Source of the DNA: an uncultured Acidobacteriota bacterium | Lineage (GTDB): Bacteria; Acidobacteriota; Blastocatellia; Pyrinomonadales; Pyrinomonadaceae | Direction of reading: 5' to 3' | DNA length: 64,000 nt | NCBI GenBank assembly: GCA_937873515.1 | Contig: CALMYB010000005.1 | Span: 1-64,000 of the forward strand | In this document: in pieces, positions 50,823-60,518 of the stretch | Layout of the letters: each line of letters opens with the position of its first letter | Position numbering within the stretch: position 1 is the first letter of the stretch | The notes under the pieces: model-generated | The model's database searches: none | The model's input: only the letters and a program-made list of their open reading frames with translations | What the model was told of the DNA's origin: nothing | Made by a program: the position numbers and the translations under genes

Positions 50823-52466
50823 TCAATGACTTGCCTTTGACCGATCGAGCTCCTTTAAGGCCTTTTCCAGTATCGCATCGCGTCCTTCGGTAAAGTCTGT
50901 CACTTTTGGTTTGACCAGGATGTCCGGAAGAACACCGATCCCGACGAATTCGCTGCCGTCAGCGAAAGTGTCGTGTTTTGAACAGATACGCGCGGAACCG
51001 CCGCCTGGAAGCGAAATTTGGAGCGGCTGTCCGGTGCTGCCGCCCGATGGTTCGCCGACGATCAGTCCGCGTTTCAAGGGCTTGAACGCGACGAGGAAGT
51101 CTTCTGCCGCGGAGAATGTTCGCGGACTTGAAAGAACGACGAGCGGCCCGAGATACGGTTCGACGCCGCCGCGCATTTGCTTGATATCTTTCAAGGAAAT
51201 TTCGCCGGCTTCTTCGCCGAAGGTCTTGTCGGGTTGGCCCCATGGCCGAAATGTCGGGTGATATTCGCGCGTGTACCAGCTCGAACCTTTGAACGGCTTA
51301 TCGACAAAATATGAAAGAATGTTATACCCGACGCTAGAGTTGCCGCCGCCGTTCTCTCGCAGATCGAGAATGATGCCGTCCGCTTTCGACATCGCCGCAA
51401 AATTGTCGGCAAAGAATTTCTCCTCGCCCGGTGCGTCCGACATCGTATTGACGGTAACCAAAGCGATATTGTTCGGCAGCATTTTGAGTTCGTAGAGTTT
51501 TGCGGCGTTCGGGAGTTTCAAACGATCCTGACGGCTCAGACGCGGCAGCGTGCGCTTCAGGATATTTCCTTTTGCGTCCTTCAGCGTGAGTTCGACCGGT
51601 TTTGAAACTGATCCTCGAAGTAGAAAATATTGATAGACGGCTGTCTCCTGTGATTGAGATGTATTTTCGCTGACGTAAGGCGCGACGTTCTCATCTGCGT
51701 AGGTTCTCGCCGGAATACCGTCGATCGCGGTGATCTCTTGCCCGACCTCGATCCCATCACCTTTTAGCTTCGGATCGAGCAGACCGACGATGACGACGCG
51801 GCCTTCGATAAGGCGGGTCGTGATCGCCGGGCCAGCATTTACTTCTGTTTGAAGTTCCTTGGGAAAATAGACGTTGGTGTGCGAATCTTTCAGCTTGCCG
51901 CAGAATTCCTGCAGAACGCGGTAGTATTCGAGCGTCGATCGTGTTGCCAGCACCTTCGGGATGAATTCGAGATACGTTCTATCCCAATCGAGATCAGGAA
52001 CAAGGCTGAAGTTGATGAAATTATATTTCGCCTCGGACCAGAATTTCGAGAGGCCGGCGATCTTTTCTTCGTTCGAGATATTCTCTTTGTAAGGAGTTTT
52101 TATCGACGGGCTTTCCCAGAAATCGGCGTCGTTCCAGAACTTAAGTTCAGAGGCCTTGATCTGCGTGTAGCATTTCGTTTCGCCCTTTTGGATGATGAAG
52201 TCGTACGTCTTTCCTGCCTCGACATCAAAACTGATCGTGTCGATGTCTGTGATGAATTCGACCTTCCTTTTCGCCCCTTTCTTGACGAATGTTTCATAGA
52301 CGTCGGGCTTGGCCTCAGGTGCAAGATTCCAGCTGTCCTTTTTCAGTACGTCGCCATCCTGTATCGAAACAACGTTCGAATTCGCCTTGATCGTCGGGAT
52401 CGTGCTTTGAGGGTATGCAGAGCAAACAAGAATTGCCGCAATTGCGAGCGCATAAATAATTTTCAT
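50823..52466 (-). CDS. Secreted S41-family peptidase
   Basis: From ATG 52466 (MKIIYALAIAAILVCSAYPQ) the product has 547 residues with a signal peptide. A beta-sandwich N-domain is followed by a PDZ-like region (about 240-300, GIEVGQEITAIDGIPARTY). The S41 protease domain contains LDLRENGGGNSSVGY and the candidate nucleophile Ser in SSPRTFSAAEDFLVAF. The usual catalytic Lys is not obvious in VGEPSGGSTG, suggesting a tricorn-like or altered active site. It is probably periplasmic. Confidence 0.75.
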   Translation of the reverse strand: MKIIYALAIAAILVCSAYPQSTIPTIKANSNVVSIQDGDVLKKDSWNLAPEAKPDVYETFVKKGAKRKVEFITDIDTISFDVEAGKTYDFIIQKGETKCYTQIKASELKFWNDADFWESPSIKTPYKENISNEEKIAGLSKFWSEAKYNFINFSLVPDLDWDRTYLEFIPKVLATRSTLEYYRVLQEFCGKLKDSHTNVYFPKELQTEVNAGPAITTRLIEGRVVIVGLLDPKLKGDGIEVGQEITAIDGIPARTYADENVAPYVSENTSQSQETAVYQYFLLRGSVSKPVELTLKDAKGNILKRTLPRLSRQDRLKLPNAAKLYELKMLPNNIALVTVNTMSDAPGEEKFFADNFAAMSKADGIILDLRENGGGNSSVGYNILSYFVDKPFKGSSWYTREYHPTFRPWGQPDKTFGEEAGEISLKDIKQMRGGVEPYLGPLVVLSSPRTFSAAEDFLVAFKPLKRGLIVGEPSGGSTGQPLQISLPGGGSARICSKHDTFADGSEFVGIGVLPDILVKPKVTDFTEGRDAILEKALKELDRSKASH

Positions 52467-52605
52467 AGGATCCTTCGTCAAAATTTGGCTAGAAAAAATA
52501 AAAACACCGCCGGGCCTTCACTTGTGACACGCGGCGAATCCGATCTCGAATTAACGCGGGCGGTTCTGATTATGGTAAATTCGAGGAGCTTTTTAGGTTT
52601 TCCGT

Positions 52606-53610
52606 ATGATCCTCGAAGATATACGCCGTCGGGCGGCCGGCGATCCACAGCACATCATTCTTCCTGAGGGCGAAGACCCGCGAACGGTCGAGGCCGCGGG
52701 TATATGCTCGCGCGATCAGATCGCGAAGATCACGATTCTTGGCCGTGAGGAGGTTGTTCGGGGACTTGCCGCCGAAAGCGGTTCGAATCTGAACGGCGTC
52801 ACGCTCCTCGACCATAGAAGGTCGAGCGATCTCGGCCGCATCGCGAGTCTTTACCATGAACTTCGCCGTGCAAAGGGCGTAACTCTCGAGGAAGCCGAGC
52901 AGGCTGTAAATGATCCGCTTTACTTTGGAAATCTCCTCGTTCGCGACGGAAAAGCCGACGGTTCGGTCGCAGGTGCGACGAACACGACCGCACACACTGT
53001 CGCCGCGGCCCTTCGCTGCATCGGCCCCGCGAATGGCTTTAAGACCGTGTCAAGCTTCTTTCTGATGGTCGTCCCGGACAAGAGATTCGGCGAGAAGGGA
53101 GCGATGATCTATGCGGACTGCGGCGTCGTTATCGATCCGGATTCCGCCGAGTTGGCTGAGATCGCGATCGCTTCGGCCGATTCGGCAAAGGCTCTTCTGA
53201 ATGCCGAGCCGCGTGTTGCGATGCTGTCATTTTCGACAAAAGGCAGTGCAAAGCATCAGAGCCTCGACAAGGTGATCGAAGCCGTAAAGACCGTGCGTGC
53301 TCGCAGACCGGAACTCGTGATCGACGGTGAACTGCAGGCCGATGCGGCCCTGGTCGAGGCCGTCGCCGCGTCAAAGGCGCCGGGTTCGCCTGTCGGCGGA
53401 AGAGCAAACGTCCTTATCTTCCCGGACCTAAATGCGGGAAACATCGCCTACAAGCTGACCGAGCGTCTCACGGGCGGAAGTGCGATCGGCCCGATCCTCC
53501 AAGGCCTCGACAGGCCCTGCAACGACCTTTCTCGCGGCTGCAAGGCTGAAGACATCGTGGATGCGGTCGCGATCACCGCCGTGCAGTCCCAAGCGCGAAA
53601 GAACCCCTGA
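52606..53610 (+). CDS. pta: Phosphate acetyltransferase
   Basis: The 334-residue enzyme matches the short Pta class. It begins [15 protein letters not shown] and has [31 protein letters not shown]. Later it has [25 protein letters not shown] and [11 protein letters not shown], and ends with [25 protein letters not shown]. It interconverts acetyl-CoA and acetyl phosphate. There is no N-terminal BioD-like domain. No ackA lies adjacent. The 238 nt after it (to 53848) show nothing recognised. Confidence 0.92.
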   Translation: MILEDIRRRAAGDPQHIILPEGEDPRTVEAAGICSRDQIAKITILGREEVVRGLAAESGSNLNGVTLLDHRRSSDLGRIASLYHELRRAKGVTLEEAEQAVNDPLYFGNLLVRDGKADGSVAGATNTTAHTVAAALRCIGPANGFKTVSSFFLMVVPDKRFGEKGAMIYADCGVVIDPDSAELAEIAIASADSAKALLNAEPRVAMLSFSTKGSAKHQSLDKVIEAVKTVRARRPELVIDGELQADAALVEAVAASKAPGSPVGGRANVLIFPDLNAGNIAYKLTERLTGGSAIGPILQGLDRPCNDLSRGCKAEDIVDAVAITAVQSQARKNP

Positions 53611-53848
53611 CAGCACAAACTCCCGCCGCCGAGACCTGCATAATAACCGAAAGCTATCTTTACGAGGCCCGGCGAACCGCAATTTCCTCAAAGCGCTCAT
53701 TCTTACCGAGAACTGGATCATTTGTCTTACCGCGATAGCCTTTCGGCGCTTCAGAAAGCCGAAGACTTTTCTGAATATGTCCTTTTCTCAGAGCAACGCC
53801 AGCCGCTTGATTCTCGTCGACGTCTTCATTCCCCCACGCAGGTCCTGT

Positions 53849-54640
53849 TCAAGACTGAGGGCCGACAGCTGAGGCGATTAAACGGTAGTTTCCTCGTTCA
53901 CGAAATTGGAGTAACCCAAGGTCTCGCAATACCTGGAGTTGTTGACGAATCTTCGGGCGAATATTCTTGTTTTGAGGGTGCGCAGCCGCAAGCTCGGCCT
54001 CGTGTGCGTACACGTCCGCAAGATCAAATGTCTGCAACCCTAAGCGCTCGACGACGTTCAGGACGTCAAGGGTCCAGCCACGAGCCTCAGGCTTAACCGT
54101 GGCAAGTGGTTTGATTCGGCGGTAGTTTGACCTGATTCTGTCGATTGGCTCAATATGCCCGTCAGTAACGAGTCGAATCTTGCCAACGGGTGCAATCTTA
54201 CTCAATAAAATATTACATCCAACCCATCCCGCACGACGCGCTCCTGGCCCCAATGGTTTCCGCTTCTCGATTGCTGCCGGTGAGAAGAAGAACGAGGGAA
54301 TCAGAAGGAGATTACGAACAGACCACGAGCTCGAATAGTGCATCACGAATAGGTTCGGCACATTGTCGCTAGTCAAGGCCTCCATCATTGCAGCGTACGC
54401 GGAATCAGGAACGCGGTTCTCGTTCCTTCGACGTCCGGATTTCAATTCGTAAGTTGCCCTGCAGCTTAGACATCGGAAGTCTAATGCACGAGAATTTGCC
54501 TTCGTGGCTTCAATGGTTACACTGCTGCAACAAACGCAATAGAGGTTCTTCGCTCCCCAGTCTTCAGTAATACGGCGTGCCGCTTGAGCGGCACTCTTGT
54601 AACCTTCTGCCGAGTCGGGATTCATTAATAGACTTAGCAT
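53849..54640 (-). CDS. DpnI-like methyl-directed restriction endonuclease
   Basis: The 263-residue protein matches DpnI/Dam-replacing proteins throughout. It has YKSAAQAARRITEDWGAKN, then a zinc-type CxxC pair (C35/C38, C57/C60). The nuclease motif is D54 with the E65-x-K67 pair in YELKSG. Later it has RKPLGPGARRAGWVGCNILLS and VKPEARGWTLDVLNVVERLG. A C-terminal winged helix follows, with HPQNKNIRPKIRQQLQVLRDLGLLQF. DpnI cuts only methylated GATC. Start is M at 54640 or 54625. No DNA methyltransferase is adjacent. Confidence 0.88.
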   Translation of the reverse strand: MLSLLMNPDSAEGYKSAAQAARRITEDWGAKNLYCVCCSSVTIEATKANSRALDFRCLSCRATYELKSGRRRNENRVPDSAYAAMMEALTSDNVPNLFVMHYSSSWSVRNLLLIPSFFFSPAAIEKRKPLGPGARRAGWVGCNILLSKIAPVGKIRLVTDGHIEPIDRIRSNYRRIKPLATVKPEARGWTLDVLNVVERLGLQTFDLADVYAHEAELAAAHPQNKNIRPKIRQQLQVLRDLGLLQFRERGNYRLIASAVGPQS

Positions 54641-54828
54641 TTGTGAAGAAGAAGTTGCTCTGCCTCCGACGGCATTTCGGACAGCCTGCTTTGACGAAAG
54701 AGAAAGTCCCTAGCCTCTGGATCGCCCGCAATGTTGTCCCAGTCAAGTACCCGAACCAACAACCCCTCATCGTTTGAATAGACTGCGACAACATTTCCAC
54801 CAGCGACCTCGACAACGACTTCGTTCAT
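54634..54828 (-). CDS. Small conserved protein, function unknown
   Basis: ATG 54828 is preceded by GGAG at 7 nt, giving 64 residues starting MNEVVVEVAGGNVVAVYSND, then VRVLDWDNIAGDPEA. This acidic, DWDN-type small protein family is common in mobile or accessory regions but has no known function. The start overlaps the truncated BglII-like stop by 4 nt. The stop overlaps the DpnI-like start by 7 nt, so all three may be translated together. Confidence 0.55.
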   Translation of the reverse strand: MNEVVVEVAGGNVVAVYSNDEGLLVRVLDWDNIAGDPEARDFLFRQSRLSEMPSEAEQLLLHKC

Positions 54829-55187
54829 ATTGTGCTCCAAAATGGGCCTTTATTCTTCCACTCGATTTCGAGGGCAATATTGTTCTTAAAGCAGTCTACC
54901 GAGTGAGTTGGCGACTCAAGGTCAAGATCGTCAACGGAAATCTTCGTGTCGAACTTCTTTTCGAGCCAACCAAGTTTATAAAATTCAGAATCGATCCAGC
55001 CAGAAACTTTCGACTTTCGCCCACCGCCGGAATCAATATAGCTCTTTAACAATTGGAAACGCGTCAAGACACTGCACACATCGTTGTACTCGTTCGGAAA
55101 GTCACGTTCGAGGATCGCTGTTGCATGACGCCATTCGTGAATCTCGTAACGATCGGAGATGTGTCGGGGAAATGAAGTGGTCGGCAT
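54825..55187 (-). pseudogene. Truncated BglII/BstYI-type restriction endonuclease
   Basis: The 120-residue fragment matches the start of BglII-type enzymes. It has LERDFPNEYNDVCSVLTRFQ, then SEFYKLGWLEKKFDTKI and SPTHSVDCFKNNIALEIEW, carrying candidate active-site residues D98, E107 and E109. The family normally runs to over 200 residues with a further domain after the EWNNKDPFF-like motif. Here it ends after KGPFWSTI, where a stop overlaps the next small gene. A deletion appears to have joined the two. It is probably non-functional. Confidence 0.7.
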
Positions 55188-55466
55188 CTATTGAATCTTA
55201 CACCCTTGCACGATTGCGGCAAAGCTAAGCCGTTTCTGAAATATCCGTGTTCATGTCGCATTCAACATTGATTCCGTTTAAACACCCTAGCGCGACTACG
55301 GTCATCCATCAACTCTCGTTCTCAACCTCAAAAAGATACAATGCTTTTCGCCGCTTAATGTGATATAAATCAAGGATAAGCGCGCTTTTTTCGCACGGAA
55401 TTCTATTTTATTTTTTCTCACAAGGATCGACTCCGGCAAAAGGCCGCTACGCTAGTTGTAAACCCT

Positions 55467-58013
55467 ATGGATCAGGACCAAAGACTTACGCCGCTGCCGC
55501 GGGGGCTTGATGTAACACAGCCGAACCGCGAAACACCCGCAACATACGCGGCGTATTACGACCACGAAAGTCAGTCCAGTCAGCGGACTCTTCGTCACTA
55601 TGTCCGTGTTGTCACGAAACGTCTCCCGATGATCGGCGCGATCGCGATCGTCGTTACCGCTGCGGCGGCATTCTATTCCTTTCGCCAGCCCTCGATCTAT
55701 TCGGCGAGCGCTGAGATGCTGATCGAGCCCCGCAAGGCCGCACCGACCGCGAAAGATGCGATCAATATCAATTTCGACGGCGACGAGACAACGTATTACA
55801 ACACTCAGCTTCAGCTGCTCCAGAATTCCGACCTGATGAAAAAGGTCGTTTTGGCCCTCGGGCTACAACGCGAACCGGACCTTCTCGGCGGAGCCAACCG
55901 AGGCTTCTTTGCATCGGTAAAGTCGATCTTCTCAAGCCCTGCAAAAGCAGAACCGCCGCCGCAAGGTTCGCTTCCCGTCCTGACGGGCACCGAAAATGCC
56001 GACCCGTCAGAGGCTCAGCTTTCGCCGGAAGAGGCCGCAAGAGCGAATCAGTACGCCGCTGCCTTGTCCGGCGGCCTCCATGTCGAACAGACGGAGCGCA
56101 CGAGCCTGTTCACCGTGACGGTCAGCAACAAGAACCCGCAGCTTGCCGCCGATGTTGCAAACAAGGTCGCGCAGGTCTTTATCGACGAGGACGCAAAACG
56201 CGAGCTTGAAGGCACACAGTCCGCTTACGATGAACTCACGAAATCCATCGCGGACCTCAAGGTGACGATCGCCGACCAGGAAACGAAGCTGACCGACTAT
56301 ATGCGGTCGAGCAATTTGCCGCTGCAGGAGAAGGGCTCCGACCTTGCGGCAAGCCGGCTGCAAACGCTGAGCGAACAATGGCTTTCCGCGGCCGACGACC
56401 GCCGAAAACTCGAAGCCCGCTATAACGGCGCCGTCCAGGCGAGCTCCAGAGGCGAAGGCAAGAATATCCCCGATCTTTATGAGAACAAGGTCTATCAGGA
56501 CACAGTTCGTCTGAACACGGAGCGTCGCGCAAAGCTGCAGGACCAGATCCGCGACATCGAAAAGCAAATAAAAGATGCCGAGACCGAAAAGGCCGAGCTG
56601 CTTGTCAAATACACGCCTGCATACGTGAAGGTTCAGCAGGTCGAAGAAAAGATATCGTCGCTCAAAGCCACCAAACAGCAGACGGAGAGCGAAGTTTCGC
56701 AGATCATCGACCGCGACCAAAAGAAGATCGAAAAAGACGCCGTCAGCGGAGCTCTCGTTTCGCTCCGCTCCCAGGTCGATGCCGCAAAACGCCGCGAAGA
56801 TCAGCTCCTGAACGCCTATGAGGTAGAGGCTGAGCGGGCGAACATCCAAGGGCAGGCTACAACGACCTTGACGACGCTCAAGCGTGCGCTCGAAACAAAT
56901 CGCGGACTGCTCGATACATACACCCAGCGGCAAAAAGAGCAGGAACTCGCCCTTGCCGCCGGAAAGCCGAACAATATCAAGGTCTCGAGCGCCGCCGTCG
57001 TTCCGAGCTCGCCCGTTAGCCCGAATCGCCCGCGCAACATTTTCATCGCTCTTCTGGCATCTCTTGGTGCGGGCATTGGCCTTGCGTTCCTGCTTGATTA
57101 TCTGGATGATTCGGTTCGGACAAGCGACGATGTGTCCCGCGCGTTGGGCCTGCCTACGCTTGCAATGATCCCGCATCACGGGATCAATGAGAAGAAGCGG
57201 CTAAGCATTCGAGGCATCGGTTCGGAAAGCAACGGCAAAACAGCGTCGAGCACCGCTCTTATAACGCTCGAAGAGCGTCATTCGCCGATGGCCGAAGCCT
57301 ATCGGCACCTTCGCACATCGCTGCTATTCTCGAGCGCCGGCAAGCCGCCGCAATCGATCCTTGTAACGTCATCTCAGCCGTCCGAAGGCAAAACGACGAC
57401 CGCCATCAACACCGCGATCACCTTGGCTCAGGCCGATGCCGACGTGGTCTTGATCGACTGCGACCTTAGACGTCCGCGTATGCACTCGCATTTTGGGCTT
57501 TCGAACACCCAAGGGTTGACCAACTATCTTTCCGGCGAAAAGTCCACGGAGAACCTTATTAAGGCCGCTCCCGGATTGCCGCATTTGAAGATCATCACGA
57601 GCGGGCCGATCCCGCCAAACCCGGCGGAGCTTTTGTCGTCCAACGAGATGCGGAATCTCCTGCAGTTCCTTCGCGGCCGATTCAAGCACATCATCATCGA
57701 CTCACCTCCGGCGATCTCGTTCACGGATGCGGCCATTCTTTCCACGCAGGTTGACGGTGTCGTCTTGATCGCGATGGCCGGAAAGAGTTCGATGCACCTG
57801 ATGCGTCAATTCCGCACGCGCATCTCAGCTCTCGGTGCTCGCATCTACGGCGTTGTTCTGAACGGGATCACGTCGGAATCGGTCGAGTACGATTACTATG
57901 GAACGGGGTACTACCACTATTACAAGCACAGAGCCGACGATGAAACCCCGATAATGGAAGGTGCAGAGACGGCGTCGGCCGTCCAGGACCAGGGGAACAG
58001 CTTTAGGCCTTAA
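55467..58013 (+). CDS. Wzc-type polysaccharide co-polymerase and BY-kinase
   Basis: The 848-residue protein has an N-terminal Wzz domain (about 45-530) with two membrane segments (MIGAIAIVVTAAAAFYSF and IFIALLASLGAGIGLAFLL) flanking a long periplasmic coiled coil. The C-terminal BY-kinase domain has Walker A SSQPSEGKTTT, Walker A' VVLIDCDLRRP and Walker B HIIIDSPPA. A tyrosine-rich tail near YDYYGTGYYHYYKH is the usual autophosphorylation cluster. It controls chain length and export of exopolysaccharide. The ATG start lies in an AT-poor leader and no clear Shine-Dalgarno was seen. Confidence 0.9.
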   Translation: MDQDQRLTPLPRGLDVTQPNRETPATYAAYYDHESQSSQRTLRHYVRVVTKRLPMIGAIAIVVTAAAAFYSFRQPSIYSASAEMLIEPRKAAPTAKDAININFDGDETTYYNTQLQLLQNSDLMKKVVLALGLQREPDLLGGANRGFFASVKSIFSSPAKAEPPPQGSLPVLTGTENADPSEAQLSPEEAARANQYAAALSGGLHVEQTERTSLFTVTVSNKNPQLAADVANKVAQVFIDEDAKRELEGTQSAYDELTKSIADLKVTIADQETKLTDYMRSSNLPLQEKGSDLAASRLQTLSEQWLSAADDRRKLEARYNGAVQASSRGEGKNIPDLYENKVYQDTVRLNTERRAKLQDQIRDIEKQIKDAETEKAELLVKYTPAYVKVQQVEEKISSLKATKQQTESEVSQIIDRDQKKIEKDAVSGALVSLRSQVDAAKRREDQLLNAYEVEAERANIQGQATTTLTTLKRALETNRGLLDTYTQRQKEQELALAAGKPNNIKVSSAAVVPSSPVSPNRPRNIFIALLASLGAGIGLAFLLDYLDDSVRTSDDVSRALGLPTLAMIPHHGINEKKRLSIRGIGSESNGKTASSTALITLEERHSPMAEAYRHLRTSLLFSSAGKPPQSILVTSSQPSEGKTTTAINTAITLAQADADVVLIDCDLRRPRMHSHFGLSNTQGLTNYLSGEKSTENLIKAAPGLPHLKIITSGPIPPNPAELLSSNEMRNLLQFLRGRFKHIIIDSPPAISFTDAAILSTQVDGVVLIAMAGKSSMHLMRQFRTRISALGARIYGVVLNGITSESVEYDYYGTGYYHYYKHRADDETPIMEGAETASAVQDQGNSFRP

Positions 58014-58845
58014 CGAAGCGGGCCAGCGCATCGCGCCAATCAGGAAGCTCGTCGAACCCAAGTTCGGCGAGCCTTTTTGTTGCAAGTTTTGAAGAATGTG
58101 GCCGCGGAGCCGGACGCTTTAGATCGGCATCCGAGATCGGCGTGATGCGCGAACGCTCGATTCCCAGGAGATCGGCGATCTCGCACGCAACGCCGTAATA
58201 TGTCGAGCCTTCGCCTAGATTCGTAACGTGTATGACGCCGCGGATGTCGCTCGCCGCAAGTTCTCGCAAGCGTCGAGCAAGATCTCCGGCAAAGGTCGGC
58301 GTCCCGAAGCTGTCGCTGATAGCCGTAATATGCTTTCCGGCCTTCAGAAGCTCCGGAATGACGCTTAGGAAATTAGTCCCGCCGTGTCCGTATATCCATC
58401 CCGAACGGACGATCACCGAGTCCGGATCTTCTTGCGACGCTCGAAGTTCGCCGTCGTATTTTGTCTTTGCGTAAACCCCGAGCGGGGCAGGCCTGGCGTC
58501 TTCCGTATAAAAGCCTTCGAAGGTGCCGTCAAAGACGTAATCGGTCGATATCGTAACGAGCTTTGCACCGCTGGCTTTTGCTGCGGCGGCAAGATTCGCC
58601 GGGCCGTCGGAATTGGCCGCATATGCCGCGATCTCGTTACTCTCTGCGCCGTCAACGTCTGTAAAGGCCGCGCAGTTTATGATCGCATCCGGTGCGTTTC
58701 GGCCAACGACTTCGAGCACCGAATTGCGATCCGAAATATCAAGTGCCTTGCGATCAAGCGCAACGACCTCATCACCGATCGAACGGCAATATTCTGCTGC
58801 GGCCCGGGCCACCATTCCGTTCGCACCGGTCACGAGTATCTTCAT
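58003..58845 (-). CDS. rfbD: dTDP-4-dehydrorhamnose reductase
   Basis: From ATG 58845 the 280-residue enzyme begins MKILVTGANGMVARA, the NAD(P)-binding glycine motif of RmlD/RfbD. The SDR catalytic Thr/Tyr/Lys arrangement is in TISTDYVFDG and YAKTKYDGE. It reduces dTDP-4-keto-L-rhamnose to dTDP-L-rhamnose. It overlaps rfbB by 4 nt, so the two are translationally coupled. Its stop overlaps the convergent wzc stop by 11 nt. Confidence 0.92.
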   Translation of the reverse strand: MKILVTGANGMVARAAAEYCRSIGDEVVALDRKALDISDRNSVLEVVGRNAPDAIINCAAFTDVDGAESNEIAAYAANSDGPANLAAAAKASGAKLVTISTDYVFDGTFEGFYTEDARPAPLGVYAKTKYDGELRASQEDPDSVIVRSGWIYGHGGTNFLSVIPELLKAGKHITAISDSFGTPTFAGDLARRLRELAASDIRGVIHVTNLGEGSTYYGVACEIADLLGIERSRITPISDADLKRPAPRPHSSKLATKRLAELGFDELPDWRDALARFVKA

Positions 58846-59864
58846 CTGAGGCTCGATCCGTACATTTTTTGATAGTAGTCGCGGTATTCGCCGCTCCGGA
58901 TCTCCTCGACCCATTCGCGGTTGTTCAGATACCAGTCGATCGTGGTCTCGATCCCTTTTTCCCAGCTCATCTCAGGGCGAAATCCGAGCTCTGTCTCAGC
59001 CTTGGTCGCGTCGATCGCATATCGTCGGTCGTGTCCGAGGCGGTCCGTTACATACCGTATCAGTGAGTGCGGTTTACCGAGCGCATCGAGGATGGATGTA
59101 ACGACGTCGATATTCTGCCTTTCGTTCCGAGAACCGAGATTGTACGCTTCGCCCGGCCTGCCCGTCTCAAAAGCGGCCCAGATCCCGCGGCAATGATCGT
59201 CAACATATATCCAGTCACGCACGTTCTTGCCATCCCCATAGACCGGCAAAGGCTGGTCATCGAGCGCATTCGCGATCATCAGCGGAATAAGCTTTTCGGG
59301 AAATTGCCGCGGCCCGTAGTTATTCCCGCAGCGCGTGACGACGGCATCGATGCCGTGAGTTTCGCGTGCGGCACGGACGACGAATTCCGCCGCTGCCTTC
59401 GACGCGGCATAAGGTGAGTTCGGCTGCAGCGGTGAGTCTTCCGTAAAGAACGCGTCGCTCGTTTCGGGCAACGTTCCCATCACCTCGTCGGTCGAGACCT
59501 GCACAAAGCGCCTCACGCCTTTTTCGCGTGCGGCATCAAGCAAGACCTGCGTACCGATGATATTCGTGCGTAAAAATTCGTCAGCAGCGTAGATGCTCCG
59601 ATCGACATGCGATTCGGCGGCAAAGTTAAAGATCGCGTCCGTGTCAGTCGGCAAGGCATCGAGAACACCATTGCGGTCGCAGATATCGCCTTTTACGAAC
59701 GTGTGCCGGCCGGGGTCAAGGCCTTCAAGATTCTTCGGGTTCCCCGCGTAGGTGAGCGCGTCGTAATCTACGATCACCACGTCCGCTTCTCGTTCAAGCA
59801 CGAGACGCACGAATGCGGAACCGATAAATCCGGCACCGCCGGTAACGAAGATCTTTCTAGGCAT
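58842..59864 (-). CDS. rfbB: dTDP-glucose 4,6-dehydratase
   Basis: The 340-residue enzyme starts KIFVTGGAGFIGSAFVR. Next come FNFAAESHVDRSI, FVQVSTDEVMGTL and the catalytic SPYAASKAAAEF with the Tyr-Lys pair. TRCGNNYGPRQFPEKLIP and later NLGSRNERQNIDVV are typical RmlB residues. It converts dTDP-glucose to dTDP-4-keto-6-deoxyglucose. RmlA and RmlC genes are not in the window. Confidence 0.95.
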   Translation of the reverse strand: MPRKIFVTGGAGFIGSAFVRLVLEREADVVIVDYDALTYAGNPKNLEGLDPGRHTFVKGDICDRNGVLDALPTDTDAIFNFAAESHVDRSIYAADEFLRTNIIGTQVLLDAAREKGVRRFVQVSTDEVMGTLPETSDAFFTEDSPLQPNSPYAASKAAAEFVVRAARETHGIDAVVTRCGNNYGPRQFPEKLIPLMIANALDDQPLPVYGDGKNVRDWIYVDDHCRGIWAAFETGRPGEAYNLGSRNERQNIDVVTSILDALGKPHSLIRYVTDRLGHDRRYAIDATKAETELGFRPEMSWEKGIETTIDWYLNNREWVEEIRSGEYRDYYQKMYGSSLR

Positions 59865-59869
59865 CTTTC

Positions 59870-60511
59870 TTAGAAATCCGAGTGCGTGTCGAGCCGGCGC
59901 ATCTCTTTGAGTATAAGGTCGGCACGCGTCTGCGGCTTGTCTATATCATCGAGAATGATGCGTTCGCCGCCCTCGCTCGCGTTGTCTATGACTATGTCAC
60001 CAAACCCAAGCAGCCGTTGGAGGAAAGAAGATGAGACCGTTACATCCTGCACGCGCCGAAGCGGGATATTCCGCCGCGTGCGAGCGATAAAGCCCGAATC
60101 GATCTCAAGCTTTGTGTCCGTGAGCGTATAGCGAACGAGCTTTTTCTTGAAATGAGAATAGACCGGGACAAGCAGGATCAAAAAGCCCAAGCCGACACCG
60201 AGCCAAGGCGATTGAAAGAATCCGCCTAAGATCGCGGCGATCACGAATGCACCCAGCAAGGCGATGACGTAGCCGGCGTAAACGAATTTGAGCGTAGGTC
60301 CGATCGAGAAAACGATCTGCTCATCGTCGGCGTTTTTTGCGTGGACGGCATCTTCCTGAGGAACTGCGGCGATCGGTGCCTTATAATCAGGCGATTCTGA
60401 GGAGGCGGGACGTACGGCGACCCTCGTTTCGATTTCCTTCAGCTCACGCCCGCAGCTCCTGCAGAAAGCCGCGTCGTCCGCATTCTCGAGTCCACATTTA
60501 TCGCAATACAT
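59870..60511 (-). CDS. Zinc-ribbon and bacterial PH-domain membrane protein
   Basis: The 213-residue protein starts with a zinc ribbon (MYCDKCGLENADDAAFCRSCG) and a linker. Two hydrophobic segments follow (VYAGYVIALLGAFVIAAIL and WLGVGLGFLILLVPVY). The C-terminal bPH2 domain has VRYTLTDTKLEIDSGFIARTRRNIPLRRVQDVTV. Such proteins are membrane-bound and their role is unknown. It is 5 nt upstream of rfbB and 7 nt after tssK in the same direction. Confidence 0.75.
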   Translation of the reverse strand: MYCDKCGLENADDAAFCRSCGRELKEIETRVAVRPASSESPDYKAPIAAVPQEDAVHAKNADDEQIVFSIGPTLKFVYAGYVIALLGAFVIAAILGGFFQSPWLGVGLGFLILLVPVYSHFKKKLVRYTLTDTKLEIDSGFIARTRRNIPLRRVQDVTVSSSFLQRLLGFGDIVIDNASEGGERIILDDIDKPQTRADLILKEMRRLDTHSDF

Positions 60512-60518
60512 TGTTCCC

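Noticed and set aside
53722..54096. Plus-strand open frame after pta
   Set aside because: Its second half is antisense to the DpnI-like gene and no start signal or domain was seen.
55188..55466. c-di-GMP riboswitch upstream of wzc
   Set aside because: A CGGC/GCCG hairpin with an AAAGC loop looked suggestive, but the conserved GEMM core was not found.
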